Source of the DNA: Holtermannia corniformis
Lineage: Eukaryota > Basidiomycota > Tremellomycetes > Holtermanniales
Length of the DNA: 64,000 bases
Direction of reading: 5' to 3'
Assembly (NCBI GenBank): GCA_001599935.1
Contig: BCIJ01000006.1
Coordinates: 248,001 to 312,000, forward strand
The notes beneath the pieces are model-generated. The model did no database searches, was not told the DNA's origin, and worked only from the letters and a program-made list of their open reading frames with translations. Below are positions 34,471 through 47,300 of the stretch, piece by piece (positions within the stretch are counted from its first letter, which is position 1; every line of letters begins with the position of its first letter). Both the position numbers and the translations under genes were made by a program.

Positions 34471-35808
34471 GTGCGGCGCCGTCGAGGAGGGTTCTCTTGT
34501 TCTTAATACCTGGGCAGTGTCATGTACGATTCGCTTGCTTTGCAGGAGATGACGGTCGGATCGCGCGGGGAGCGGAACGGAGCCAAGCAATTGTCAAAAA
34601 GTAGAGTGGCGCACGACAACGGATTCAACAAAGGCGGTGCTGGACCGCGCGGGTGATCACAGCGCAAAGGAGGATCAATAGACGCGTACAGTCGTACCAA
34701 AGGCGGAGCGGGTGATCTTGCTGTCACCTATGATGGCGGGTGAGCGATGACGGCTTACAACCTAGTGTAGAGCGTGCCGCCGCTCGGACCCATTGCTTGT
34801 GCTAGTATTTCGAGACCCGCGCACATACCTAATGTTACGGCTTTCAACCCAGTTGTCTAGAGGGTGTCTGATAATGCATGTTAGTACAAGCTGGCTCAAA
34901 CAGATTAGGCGGTTCGCTATTGTACGGTACATAGATCAAAGAGGCACCATCCGCTCTAGCGGGGAACGCAGACGGTGACCGTGCAGTCTGGTATGGGACA
35001 TCGCGTCCATATCGTCCAGCTTGAGCAATGACAGGCATACGACCTGAAAAAGCCGGGCTTGTCGAGCAGCGAGACGATGTTCAGCCGGCCGGATCCGATT
35101 TGCCACTTTGAGTCATCTCAGCTGCGGCGTCTCGTTGGTGATCCGACTCTGTAGCAGCCTCAAGACCGCATCTTGTCAAGGGAGCATCGGCTTGCTCTGC
35201 ATTCCTGTTGCCGCGATTGACAAGATCCGCTCAGTACGATCGCTCATCAACGAGGTAGACGATCAAAGGACGGCAGCCTCGGCCGAAGGTGAGTGCGTCC
35301 AGACGAGCTGCTTTCTCGCCGTGGAGTTCAGGCTGGTTATCTTTGGCTGGCTTCATGCTCTGGGATCTATCTCACGACGCTCGTCATGTGCGGATGCTTG
35401 CTGCGTGACTGTTGGTGTGAACTACCTCGGGTTCACACGGCGGAGGCTATGCCGATCTTGCAGCAGAAAGGGGCGAGACCAAAGCTCTAGCGTGACGTTG
35501 GCGAACATCCGTGCTGCCGCCATCTCGCTCGGTCCCCATCCGTCTGTTGGCTTGATCGAGCAGCCATCGGCACTGCAACAGGTCGCAGGCTGCGCTGTGC
35601 CACCCCACTTGTCACTATGCTGACGCACGCTCCTTGGCACCATGATCAGCTTCGACCAGCCCCTGGTCCCCATTTGACCCTGCTTGGCCATCACCACTCG
35701 CAGTCCATCGACAGTTCTGATTTCCGCCGCACCGTCTCTGACAGTTACGCTCACCGGGGACGTATCCGCCTCTCTCTTCGCCCGGCTCCACCGCCACCGT
35801 CAGACGAC
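34471..35808. other. Gene-poor stretch before the FHA-RING gene
   Basis: About 1.3 kb. The last 190 bp are open in frame with the following gene (from 35617) and could be coding if translation starts earlier, but composition favours a leader. A plus-strand frame at 35108..35623 shows no family. No RNA gene or repeat seen. Confidence 0.4.
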
Positions 35809-37904
35809 ATGTCGGCCTCTCGCCCGAATCACATTGCTCTCCCGCACAGCGCACCGTTCAGCCCTGTCAACATCAACCAGCCGCCTCGCTCCCCCTCTTC
35901 ACCTGGTCTTGGAGGCCCATTGGCTAGCCCGAGTAGCCCGCGCAACTCGTTCATCCCGTCGTTCATGCGCACTCGGTCGCGTGCGGCCACACTGAGCCGG
36001 CCATCTACTGGCAACGGCGGCAGCACCCATCCTCCGAGTCCAAACGCAGAGGGTGTAAATCCAATGGAGGGACACGATACCCCTGGCGGCCGAGGTCTCG
36101 GCAGCATGCTGCGACGACGAATCAGTCACCAGGGTGGTTCGCACGGGTCACGAGCCGCGGGCCCGAGCACGGCCGTTGGTCAGAGCGATACCGACGAGGC
36201 TGCAAGTATGTCCGCTGCCTGTCGTGGTGTTGCTCGAACTTAACAACTTGCAGCGCCAACCACCGCTCAACCCCAGATGCCGCGATCCGATGTCAAGCAA
36301 AAGACCTATCGGATCCGACTTGTTCCCCATTTGGAATCCACTCGCTCACTGCCCTTCGAGCCCGTCGTACGCGATGTCGTCGAGGTTCCTGCGGGCTCAC
36401 ATCCTCCGTTCCCCATGCCAGACCCGAAATCCGCAACGCGGGTCAACGATCGGCCTGTGGGTTACTCACTCAAAATTGGTCGATTCACCGAGAAGAACCC
36501 TAGTGCTGAAGGGTCAGGGGCCACCCACGGTATAGGTACTGCATCGCCAGCCGTTATTGCAGGTGCCGGTGGCGGCGGAGAGACGACGAGCGTCAAGGTA
36601 GCGTTTAGGAGCAAGGTGGTGTCGCGAGCCCACGCTGAGATTTGGTGTGAGGTGGGAGGCAAGGTGAGTGCAGGCGACCAGCCGTAATCTCTCGACCTAA
36701 TCACGCACAGTTCTTCATCCGGGACTCGGCATCATCGTCTGGCACCTTTTTGAATCACATTCGACTGGCGAATCCTGGCACCGTTTCAAGCCCTTTCGGG
36801 CTCAAGGTCAGTCTGCGCCACTGTGGCGTGACTGATCATATTGACTAGTACAGGACGGCGACATCCTTCAACTTGGGGTAGACTACCAGGGCGGCGTTGA
36901 GGAAATGTACCGCTGCGTCAAGATGCGGGTTGAGGTGGGGCGCGAGTGGCAGCAAGGCGCCAATGAGTTCAAGTATGCCCCTCTGGTTGGGGAACACGAA
37001 TGCTGACGACGGGCTAGCACCAATGCAATGAAGCAGCTCAAAGAGCTGGGTGGCGACGTCCAGGACGTCGCAGGTTCGAGCGCGAACGCCAAGGGAGGCA
37101 AAGGGAAAAAGGGAAGCGTGACAGACTGCTGTATCTGTGAGTGGCGCTCGTGTATGCTGGATAGGTGCTTACAAGACTAGGCTTGTTTTCGGTCACAATA
37201 TGTCAATCGCTGTTCATTGCGTGCGTGACTTGCTTCGCGCCCGACTTCTACTGACGCACCGGCAGGCCGTGTTCTCATGTGGTGCGCACTGGTGCATCTC
37301 GCCGTACGCTTTGCTAACGATCTCAGTTTCACTACAAGTGTATCCGACCGCTACTGCTGCGACACCATCCTGGTTTCTCTTGCCCTCTATGCGTGCGTAC
37401 CAGTCACTCAAACTCGGCATGTGCGCTGATTTCGCCCAGCGTACATTTGCCAATCTCGAGGATGATGTTGAAGTCGAAGACGCGTGGGGTCCGGGCTCGC
37501 GTCGCAATAGTATCCGGGATCGGCGAAGTTCTGTCAACGCGCCGTCGATTCGCTCCAATGCTCTCGCGCCCGAAATCAACCTCGATACCAACCCGCGTGC
37601 CGACTCGGTCCCGGTCTCGCGCCAGCCGACCGCCGTTCCACCCTCGGACAGCGACGCGGCCATGAACCTGACCTTGACAAGCGATGTGCTCGAACACATG
37701 GACGACGACGACGATGACTCTGCGCCGCGTGATACGGCAGGGTCGAGCACTGAAGAGGAGATCACATCCGAACTCGACTTGAACGGGCTGCGCATCACTG
37801 GCGGCGGAAGAGCGCCGTCGTCCCAAGCCGACCAAGCGGCCACGCCAATGAACCACATGTTCCTCTCGACCCTTGCGGAAACGCTGCCACCCCGAGCCGA
37901 GTGA
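35809..37904 (+). CDS. DMA1: FHA-RING E3 ubiquitin ligase, Dma1/Dma2 type
   Basis: Nine exons, 35809..36205, 36254..36663, 36711..36806, 36854..36972, 37018..37136, 37181..37220, 37266..37281, 37327..37392, 37440..37904 (1728 nt, 575 aa). After a disordered Ser/Pro-rich lead comes an FHA domain: YSLKIGRFTEKN, FRSKVVSRAHAEIWCE, FFIRDSASSSGTFLNHIRL and DGDILQLGVDY, with the Arg, Ser and His that bind phosphothreonine. A C-terminal RING follows, rebuilt from four exons: CCICLFS, CSHV, FHYKC, CPLCRTFANLEDDVE. This FHA-then-RING order is that of fungal Dma1/Chf1 ligases, which act in mitotic checkpoint and septin control. A 16 nt exon (37266..37281) carries the central CSH of the RING. The long acidic tail is poorly conserved. 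Confidence 0.92.
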
Positions 37905-37997
37905 CGCAAAGCGAGAGAAAAGAGTACATGTTGTTTGTCCCATCTAATTGTCTGTCTACATGCATCGTCTCACGTCCAGCGTACTTGCACATCGAGA

Positions 37998-38607
37998 TCA
38001 GGCCACATGAGGGACCGGCGCGGTATGCCGTTCGAGGATTTTGGGACGCTTGGCCGCTTGTTCGGCAAAGCTCTCGGTGATGCACTGCTGGCATGCATAG
38101 TCGAAGATGTGGTTCTGCAGGTGTCAGGATGGTGACGGTTGGGGTTGATGCGAGACTGACCTTGAAGTTCATGATGTTGAACGAGGCGCGTTGCTGCGGT
38201 TGTGAGCTGCATTGCCGATGTTATGGACGCTAGACTCACTCTAGTCACGCAGCCTGGGCAAGCAAACTTCAAGCACTGTTCCGGAGTGGTCAAAAGTGTC
38301 GCTGCGTAACATGCAAAACGTAACTCACGGCAACATGGCACTGGACACGAAGCGGACTCAAGCCAGCTTTGGCTTCCTTGCCGACGATCGGAGCAGTGCA
38401 GAGCTACACCTGTCAGCTCGGTACCGCCGGATCGTACCCATCAAGACGCACCCTGCATTCGGTCACCTTGTTGTGCGCTTGCTGCATGCTGAGTAAATGG
38501 ATGACAGTCGTCTTTTCTCTTCAGAGAAAGCAAGTGATTGCTGATAGGAGGACCCTCTGGCGGTCTACACCCCATCTTATACGCTTCACGTCCACCAGGC
38601 CTTCCAT
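37998..38607 (-). CDS. Small cysteine-rich putative zinc-binding protein
   Basis: Six short exons on the minus strand, 38583..38607, 38452..38516, 38329..38403, 38240..38275, 38161..38193, 37998..38114, total 351 nt (116 aa) with introns of 46-66 bp and matching phases. No long open frame marks it, so it would be missed by ORF scanning. The product has four cysteine clusters: ECRLC, QCHVACLKFACPGC, then ACQQC, spaced CxxC-x19-CxxxC-x4-CxxC-x21-CxxC, which suggests two zinc sites. The end is basic (AAKRPKILERHTAPVP). The first exon and start are the least sure; an in-frame ATG at 38487 would give 98 aa. I do not recognise the family. It converges on the Dma gene. Confidence 0.6.
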
Positions 38608-39207
38608 TCGCACGGTCTGCGATGGGGCAGCATTCAAAAGAAGCGGTGTGAGCGTGGCAAAGGGAGTGGGGCGTGTCGGAGGGATCCTTTGAAGAGTGAA
38701 AGGGCTTGCTTTAGGAGTGTTTCTGGTGTGCTTGCGACGTTTTAGGGTGCTGCTGGTGGGAATGGGGTGCTGCGAAGTGGGTTGGGTGCGTGAACGATGC
38801 TGTGAGCGTCTGTCGTAGCACCCGACTGTTTACAAGCGCGTCGGAAGAGGGATCGGGGTCGCGCGCGGCGATCATGGCATGCATTCCCACCATCTGCGAT
38901 GTATACTCGCGTCATCAAGAGCAGTTTCCAGTTGCAAGAGCCTTCTTGCACCACCAGAACTGCATCTCGCTGGTTCTTGAGATCAGCACGTTGCCACTCA
39001 GCTTGGCGCGGTGATCCCCGGCAAGCCTAACCGCGCGCCTAACTGACCCCTGCGGCGTCATTACACCGCAACCGGGATGGTCTTGGCATAAAGGTCATCG
39101 CTCGACCCACTCGCCGTGCTCTTGCCTCCGTTGTCTCTGTTCAGAGTCAGCATCGCATCTCGGATACTCACAAAACCCTCATAGCAGTCACCCCAGTCCG
39201 CTCACCG
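38608..39207. other. Intergenic, divergent promoter region
   Basis: About 600 bp between the divergent cysteine-rich gene and the cation exchanger. Short minus-strand frames near 38711..38954 show nothing recognisable; the right half is pyrimidine-rich, fitting the exchanger's leader. Confidence 0.4.
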
Positions 39208-41741
39208 ATGGCTGACCTCGACCTCGATCCCGATATACGAACGCCATCAGAGTCACCAGAGAACCGTTTGCCACCGGCAAGCTCCACCACTGCACCAGTA
39301 CCCGTCTACACGACCGGCCCAGCCATCACGTCGACTCCCCCGAGCCCGCACCTGCACTCTGTGAATAGCCCCGCTCACCTCTCGCCCGTCGATCACTCGC
39401 CCTTGAAGTCTTCCCCGTCCGTCTCCATCCTCAATCACCCGCAGCATGCGCAGTCTGTCGATCAGCACGCCCATTTTTCCGACGATGGCCAGCACACGCT
39501 CGACGATGAAAAGGCAGCGTATCCCCTCAGTTTTGATGGCAGCGGACACCACACTCTCGTGACTGGCATCCACGCCGTCGCCACTCGCTCAAACCCCGAA
39601 CTTGGATCGCCCGAGCTCAGTCAGTGTCTGTGCTGTAGACCGTGCTCTATCGCTGACATCCCGAATGTAGAAGCACAACGCAATGTGCACGCCGCACGCC
39701 GTCGCCCAATGCCCTCGATGCAGCTGCCCGAGCCCGCTATCCACCGCCCAGGGCCAGCACAACTGATCGGACCGCCCAGGCCACCCAAGAGCTTTGCCCA
39801 AGTCCTCAAGCCGGACAGAAAGCTCGCAAAGGACCCGACGTGGGTCACCAGCTTCAGGGTGCGTCTAGATCCCACGCACGTTGGCTCGCGCGATTGCTGA
39901 CGCGTCTTCTTGGCATCGATCAGAATGCCGTCACATGTCAGTCTTATCTCCGCTCCAGCTCACTCCTCGTACTGAAGCGCGCCCGCAGACTCCTATGTCA
40001 ACTGGTTGCTGGTCTTCATCCCAATCTCATGGGTACTCCACTTTACACACCAAAACTCGGTCATCATCTTTATCTTTTCCATGTTTGCCGTCGTCCCGCT
40101 CGCCGCGCTACTTGGCTTTGCGTGAGTCGTATGGCGTGCTGTAACTCGAGCTTATGAATGTACAGCACGGAACAGCTCGCGCTTCGCGTTGGTGATGCCT
40201 TGGGTGGTCTCCTGAATGGTATGTTACCAAGGATCGCGGTCGTGCATCGCTGATCTGCATCAGCCACATTCGGAAACGCTGTCGAGCTTTTGATCGCCAT
40301 CCTCGCGCTTCGCAAGGGCGAGATCGACCTCGTGCAAGCCAGCATGATTGGTTCGGTGCTCAGCAACAGTCCGTCATCCTTCGATATCACGGGCGAATAC
40401 TGACTTGGATTCAGCTCTCCTGGTCCTCGGCATGAGTTACTTTGCCGGTGGCCTGCGCTTCCACGAGCAGCTGTACGCACAGAACGGCGCGCAGATGCAC
40501 ATCTCGCTCCTTGGCATTTCGGTGAGTTGGCTTTCACTGTTCACATGGTATCCGCTCATGTCATCCTATAGCTCATCGCCATCGTGCTTCCTGCCGCGTA
40601 CCACTATGCTTGGCCGCAGAGCTTGCCAGCGGCCGAGGCGGCGCGTTACGGCGGAACGATCCCTGAAGGCAAAGAGCTCGCCAACTTGCTCAAGATGTCA
40701 AGGTCAGTCACTGTAGTACAACTAGCTTCTCTTGCTAACGCAAAGCAGAGGTTTGAGCTTCATCCTACTGGCCGTGTATGCCATGTACCTGGTATTCACG
40801 CTCTGGACTCACAGCTAGTGAGTTGCATACGTCTTGGTCGAACGCCGCTAACGATGCCAGCTTGTTCAAGGTCCGGCGCGAGCGTCAAGTCCACCCTCTG
40901 ACCGATGGGCCCGCGCCGCCGTCGGAGCGAGTGTTTCCTCGGCCCGCTTGGGTGCCCAGCATCGCCGACAGCGACTCTACGCACTCGTCGATCGAAGCAC
41001 CGTCACGTTTCCGTCGCATGCGTCGCTTCAGCCGCGGCACCGACACTGATCCCGACGTCGAGGCAGAGGGTGGGGTCGCCGACGCCGCGTCGAGCATCCA
41101 CTCGATCGACTCTGACGAGGAAGAGGTCCCACTTGTTAAGTTTTGGTTTGCCGCTGGCATGCTGTGTGTCGTGACGGCCATCACCGGTGTCACGGCCGAA
41201 TGGCTTCTCGACTCGATCGACGGCTTGACGGCCACGGGTAATGTCAGCCGCGAGTTTGTCGGCTTGATCCTGTTGCCTGTCATTGGTGTGTCCATCTGCC
41301 GCCTTGCCGAGCTCAGCTGACATGATCCAGGTAACTCTGTCGAACACATCACCGCCGTCACCGTGTCGGTCAAGGACAAGCTCAACCTCTCGATGAGTAT
41401 CGCCGTTGGCTCGTCGATCCAAGTCTCGCTCGCGCTCCTGCCCGTGCTCGTCCTGATCGGCTGGGCAATCGGGCAGCCGATGATGCTCTTCTTTGACAAC
41501 TTTGAGACGTGAGTCGCGATGAGCTCTAGCGTGTGCAGCCGACTGACAACGACGCAGCATCACAATCGTCATCTCGGTCCTGCTCGTCAACTTTGCAATC
41601 TCGGACGGAAGGACAAACTACCTCGAGGGCTTCATCCTCATGTCGGCTTATGTCTCGATCGCGCTCGTGTGTTGGTGCGTCGGTTGAGTTGGATGAGTCG
41701 TGGCGTACTGACCCGTCAGGTTCTATGATCCTATCCACTAA
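39208..41741 (+). CDS. VCX1: Vacuolar cation/proton exchanger, CAX family
   Basis: Multi-exon plus-strand gene of the calcium/cation antiporter superfamily. The first exon (39208..39619) codes a long disordered Ser/Pro/His-rich cytosolic tail. Membrane segments begin with [15 protein letters not shown] and [15 protein letters not shown], then the alpha-1 repeat [18 protein letters not shown] with [19 protein letters not shown], and in the second half the alpha-2 repeat [18 protein letters not shown] with [16 protein letters not shown]. The two GN(A/S)VE motifs carry the cation-binding glutamates. Between the halves lies an acidic loop ([11 protein letters not shown]) preceded by an unusually long Ser/Arg-rich insertion. 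It ends [20 protein letters not shown] then FYDPIH. Expected to load calcium into the vacuole using the proton gradient. Confidence 0.93.
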
Positions 41742-41975
41742 GCGGTGCACCGCCTTCCGCCCTGCCATTCCTTCTCTTTGCTCGTCTTTTTTGCTCGTCT
41801 ATATTGTATATGGCCGTTACCGGCCCCAGTGATATACTAGGGATGAGATACACGATGCATCCTGATTACAGTGTTTCGCGCTTGCTACTTTGAAAGATAC
41901 AGCCGACCATGCATGTTGGATTATAGCTCCTTTAGACTTCCTCCTCCGCTATCGTTCGTTGCCGACCATGCTGTA

Positions 41976-42892
41976 CTATAGCCCAACCGCTGCGGCCAGA
42001 CACACTCCGACCATCCCCAGCGCAGCACCCCATGCTATGCCCATGGCCCTCGCCGCACTGCCCGAAGGCGATGCCGATGCCGTTGCCGAGCTTGACGACG
42101 GCACTACAGTCGTCGAGACGACGGTCGACATGGAGGATGAGATGACGGTCGAGATGGCGGTAGAGATGACCGAGCTGGAGCCGTTGCTTGAAGCTGAGGA
42201 CGAGGCCGGGACGGTAACGGTGACGGGTGGGAGGGAGGTTGGGGAGACGGTTGCGGATGCGCATTGAGCGATGTAGCCTTTGGTGACGAGGTTAGCGTAC
42301 GCCAGGTGGTAGGGGTGCTAGGCAGATGTACCATCCATGAGTGCTTGGTATGATGCGATCGTGTTGTTGGTCGCTTGTGTAAACGTCAGTGCGCATTCGA
42401 CGCACGAGAGCTGTGTGGATCAGCTACATTCACAGCTGTTTCACGAGCGCAGTACTCACATAAGTCTGCTGGACCGACTCGGTACAGAAACACGTCGTGT
42501 TGAGCGAGCTCGCGACGTTGCAATCCTACATATGAACGGCGTCAGCTGACTGCTGCGCACGGCGCAAAGGACACAAGGCATACTGACCACAAGCAGCGAT
42601 GAGAGCGTCGTACACGACGGACAGTTTTCAGCGTCTGCGATGCGCGTTTGCGATGCGGCGGCTGCAGAGACGGAGCCCGAGGCGGAAGTAGCTGAGATGG
42701 AGGTGTTGGATGTTGTTGAGCTTGGGTTGAGCGACGCTGAGTTGGAGGAGGATGCAGATGCGGATGAGGATTGTGCTGGCGGGACGTCAGCAGTCAGCTC
42801 GTTGTTGCAGCAGCTCATCGAGTTGTACGGGACTGACCGGCCACCATGCTCAATCCGAACGAAAGCACGGTCAAAGGGGTAAACAGCCGCAT
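41976..42892 (-). CDS. Secreted GPI-anchored Ser-rich protein with CFEM-like eight-cysteine domain
   Basis: Five exons, 42838..42892, 42588..42775, 42460..42525, 42332..42410, 41976..42277 (690 nt, 229 aa, phases agree). It begins with a signal peptide (MRLFTPLTVLSFGLSMVAAQ), a serine/alanine-rich stalk, then eight cysteines in the clusters ENCPSC, VDCNV, TTCFCTES, LSCVECAL and AQCAS, a spacing close to but not identical with CFEM. A second Ser/Thr-rich stretch follows and the end is a hydrophobic GPI-attachment tail (WGAALGMVGVCLAAAVGL). It should sit on the cell surface or wall. The overall design matches the gene at 51542. Whether it binds haem is unknown, as the usual aspartate of CFEM is not clearly placed. 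Confidence 0.8.
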
Positions 42893-43311
42893 CTTGGACA
42901 CACTGACAGCGCCGACAGAGGGATGATTGATTAGTGGTTGACGTAAATGGTATGAGAGAGCGTGGTAAGTCGGCGAACGCTCGAGTGGTGATGTCTTTGA
43001 AAATGCGAGGAGCGGTGTCGAGCAGCTGCGCGGATGACAGCATCCGGTTTCATCAAGTGGCGCTGAGAGAGGTGGCGTCTTGGCTGGGAATGCACCGCAG
43101 ACGACAGCGTAACGGATAGCTATTCGAGGCGATGCTGTACATACAAATCTACAAAGAGTAAAGCTATCCTGTCTACGTGCGAGCTGAACAGACTGGAAAC
43201 GAGAAGATGAGATGCCCCTGATCACGAGACAGGTTAGCGATGTCTATAGCCTAGTGCCATATTGTGCAGATACACGACCCAAGTCAGTCATTCATCCATG
43301 CGATTGTACAA
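42893..43311. other. Intergenic region
   Basis: About 420 bp upstream of the GPI protein gene and downstream of the glycolipid transfer protein gene, both minus strand. The frame upstream of the signal peptide stays open to 43225 but its sequence does not look like a protein and precedes a clear signal peptide start. Confidence 0.4.
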
Positions 43312-44127
43312 CTAGATCTGGCCATGGCCGCCCGCTTTGAACACGGCCTCCTCTTTGGCTACGATTGCCTCGAGCGCAGTCAACCACTTGTCGAGCTTGT
43401 CCTCGGGTCCAATCTTGGGATAGAGCGTGGCACGGTAAGGGCACGCCTTCATGGCAACGTTGAAGATTGGCCTGATGACAAAGCTGTGGTGGGGCTTGAG
43501 CGAGCCCTCGTATGCTTTGGTAAAGGACTCTGAGAGCTCTTCGGAAGGGTTGGAGAGGGATGAGCGGAGGCCGAGCGCGGTGAACTTGAGGCCTCTGTGT
43601 GTGCGATCAGCACGAGTACCGAGTGAAGAGGGGAAGATTCAGCTCACCGCAAGAGCCAGAGCAGGCCCTCTGTAGCCGTCTTCTTCTTCTCGGCCGTTTC
43701 CCCCTTTACGAGGTCTTCGAGCGTGGCAGACTGAGCAGGATGCGACGCAAGTCTAGCGCGGACTTTCTGGCGTTGTCGAGGTCAGCTTATCCTCTCGGAC
43801 ATTGGAAACGACGCACGATGATGTTGCCCGTCAAGTCGTTCTGTACCAGCGTGAACGCCGAGCTGCCGAACAGGCCTGTGCGCAGCTCAGGTTCAGCTAC
43901 CTCCTTTGACTGTTGGGGATGAGAGCGGGACACACCAAAGATCTTGACGAGGTTCTCGGCCGCTTCGGCGAATTGGGCCGTGTCGACGCCGGCGTCGGTG
44001 ATGGCCACGTCCTCGAACGACTAGGGTGGTCAGTGCTTGGCCGGTGCGGGAGGAGGATGGGGCTACTGAGCTACTAAAAAGATCTACGTACCCTTGTGAC
44101 TGTCTCGAAGAAGAGGGGCTGCTGCAT
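43312..44127 (-). CDS. Glycolipid transfer protein
   Basis: Five exons, 44092..44127, 43936..44020, 43817..43875, 43648..43766, 43312..43594 (582 nt, 193 aa, phases agree). The product is a single GLTP domain of standard length: FFETVTRSFEDV, then AEAAENLVKIFGLFGSSAF, LVQNDLTGNIIKVR (with the Asp and Asn that hold the sugar headgroup), TATEGLLWLLRGL (conserved Trp for stacking the sugar), SFTKAYEGSLKPHHSFVIRP (headgroup His) and MKACPYR. Such proteins carry glycosphingolipids such as glucosylceramide between membranes in the cytosol. It is divergent from condensin subunit 1, with 237 bp between the start codons. Identification is secure. Confidence 0.93.
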
Positions 44128-44364
44128 TGCTGGTCTCGAGTACTTGGCAGGTTGTGCGCCGCGCTCAGACGATCGCTGGTGCCCGGATCCGCTTACGCGG
44201 GTGGCGGGATTACACTGCCACTCAAACGCCACGTGGCTACGTTATTGGTAAATGCTCGTTGATGAATCTTTACTACGCGTCAACAAATCAACCAACTGCT
44301 TGACCTCAGCAAGCAACCAAGCGGCGTCTGAAGGACCGGAACACTCGCGGACAACGTCAGTAGG

Positions 44365-47300
44365 ATGGCAGACTTTAATCTGCAAGAGGAGATCCTGTCG
44401 CTGGCCGATCTGGGCCTGTACCAGATCCAGCATGAGCTCGATGTCGATAGCATTCGCGAGTCCGAGGTCGATGCGGCTTTGGGTGGTGAGTTGGCGGACG
44501 GACTCGGCACAGGCCAGTGCTTATAGGCTGACCGTGGTAACAGAGGCAATCGAGGCCGTCGTACAGAACCCAGAGTCAATCATGAACCTCGAAGTGTTTG
44601 ACGTGTACCGGAGTTTACTCAAGTGAGCTTGGAGGTCTTCAGTCTTCCGGGTCAAGACTGACAGCTGCAGACACTCGGAGCACCTTTCAGGAGCCCTGAT
44701 GACCAAACTACTCGATGCCGTCTCATCCTGTACGCCGCGCTCCAGAGCACCGGTGTCCAATATTCACTGCACGCAGCTCTCCAAACGTCAATCGACCTCT
44801 TGACAGCCGCGCACGACTCTGACGACCCGTCCGCACCACTCACGTACAAACAACCTCTCGAGATGTGGGCTTTCCTCATCTCGTGGTTTGTCCAGGCGGC
44901 CGAGAAACACCCAAGCGGGTCCGAATCAGCTCCAGCGGCCACCAAGGGCAAGAAGGGTGCAAAAGGAAAAAGCAAGGCTGCCAGTGAGAGCGGAGGATGG
45001 AACTGGCAGGCACAGATCCCGTTCGTGTTGCAGGCTATGCACAAGGCGCTCAGGATGCGGACGGATCGCGTGTGGACGACGACGCAGGAGAGGGATGCGC
45101 TGATTGGGTGTGTTGCTTGATCGAGTCGACGAGCATGTTGCTGATCATGAAACAGGTGCTTCACCAGACCAGCATATCATATCGCCGAGACTGAGGCGTA
45201 CCTCAAGGCGAACGAGGTTCGGTTGGGCGTATACAAGGTCATCTGCCTGGCTGTCAAATTCCATGGACATGGATTCGGTCAGCTCCACACGGCTCTGGTA
45301 CGTGAAACAGACTGACACGTCTCACAGGCGCACAGACGTCTATCATGCAGAACCTGACATACTTTGAACACCTGAGCGAACCCATGGCCGAGCTCCTCGC
45401 CATCCTCGAAAAGGAGTTTGACCATACACAGCTGAGCGAGGAGGTCTTGCGGTATGTGTGCCGGACAGCGTGGAGGCACCACTGAACTGTGACGCAGGGA
45501 AATCTCCACCAAGCGCTTCAGTGCGCAAGACGCAAAGGGCCCACGATCGTTCTCGCGCTTCTTGATTCGCTTGGCCGAGCTGTCACCTCGGCTCGTGTCG
45601 AAGCAGATGAGTTTGTTGCTGACTCACCTCGATTCGGAGGTGCGTCCGACACTACTCACTTGGACGCCCTAGCGACTGATCTGGCGCAGGCACACCCCAT
45701 GCGCATGGCGATTGTCGAGATTATCGGTTTGCTGATCAAGGATCTGTCCGACTCGGACGAGGGTGACGAGGAGCAAAAGAAGAAGCAGATCAAAAAGTAC
45801 TTTGAACTGCTGATGGAGCGCTTCCTCGACCTCAACAGCTGGGTCCGCTGCAAGGTCCTCACGACCATCATCAAGCTATGCGAGTGCGTCACAGTCGCTC
45901 ACTGCATGTCCCACTGAACAAACTGACATTGCGTGCGCAGTCTTCCCACAAAGTTCCCCAAACAACGGCATACCATCACGGAACTAACGATCCGGAGTCT
46001 GGAAGACAAGACGTCGTCGGCTCGTCGCTACTCGATCCAGCTGTTGGGCAAGCTGCTCGAGACACACCCTTTTGGTGCGCTGCATGGCGGCACTCTCAAC
46101 CTTGCCGAGTGGCAAGAGCGGTATGACAAGGTCGCGGCCGAGCTCGAAAAGGTCGACTTGAACGAGATGGAACAGGCGCGGGTTGTTGCCGGTGAGAGGG
46201 AGGCGGGCGAGGGAGAGGAAGAAGAGCAAGAGGAAGATGAGCAAGAGGACGAGGACGTCAAACCAGATCCAGATGCCATGGAGGAAGACGACGACGAGGC
46301 AGCAACGCCAAAGCCGGTCAAGAAGACGAAAAAGCAGCCACGCAAGTCCCAGCCCAACATGGCCGCTGTTGCCGCCGAGCAAACACACGCAGCGATGGAC
46401 GGTGACATGATCCTCAAACTCCGTCTCACCAAGAAATACTATGCCGACGCGCTCCGGTTCATCCAGCAGATCGAAGATGCGATCCCAACGCTCAGCAAGC
46501 TCTTGATCTCGACAAACAAGACTGAAGTCCTCGAGTCGATGCGCTTCTTCCGCACCGCCTACGAGTACAATGTACAATCGGCGGATGTGGGTTCTGAGAT
46601 TGATCGACGCGAGGGAGCTGACAGCGAGCTGTAGGTTGGGATCAAGACGATGCTGCACTTGATCTGGACAAAAGACAACAATGCGACATCAGAGGACGGC
46701 GCGGAAGTCAAGGGCGTACGCGCAAACTTGATCGACGTCTACCGCAGCTTGTATTTCGACGTCGTGCCCGACCTGTCGCCCAAGCAGCAGGTCAACCGAA
46801 TTGCCAAGAACATGATCGAGTGGGTTCACGAGCGCCACATCAGGGCTGACGCGGTGCTCAGGCGGACATATCACGCAACATTGGCAGAGTTGACGTCGCT
46901 TGAGGAGCTAATGCGCACTATGATGATGGACGGTGGGATCCACAATGATGTCATCCACAAGCTGTGGCAGGTTTATGGTGCGCAGTCTAAAGTCTATAGG
47001 GGACTTTGCGGCTAACCATACTGCTGCAGGGACCGACCAGGAGATCCCAAGACCGCAACGACAGGGTGCAATCATCATCCTTGGCATGCTGGCCCTTGCG
47101 AAGCGCGAGGTTGTGACGGAGCGTGTCGAGCTGCTGCTCAAGATTGGCTTGGGGCCGCTCGGAAAGGTATGTAGCTTCTTTGCTGGCGGAAATTTCGGCT
47201 GACAACTGGATGAGGCCGACCTGGTGCTTGCGCGGTATACTTGCATTGCATTGCAACGGCTTAGCGGGAGTGCCAAAAAGGTCAAAGGTTGGTAATGAGA

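Noticed and set aside
46028..46432. Serine-rich minus-strand frame.
   Set aside because: Antisense of the acidic region of condensin subunit 1.
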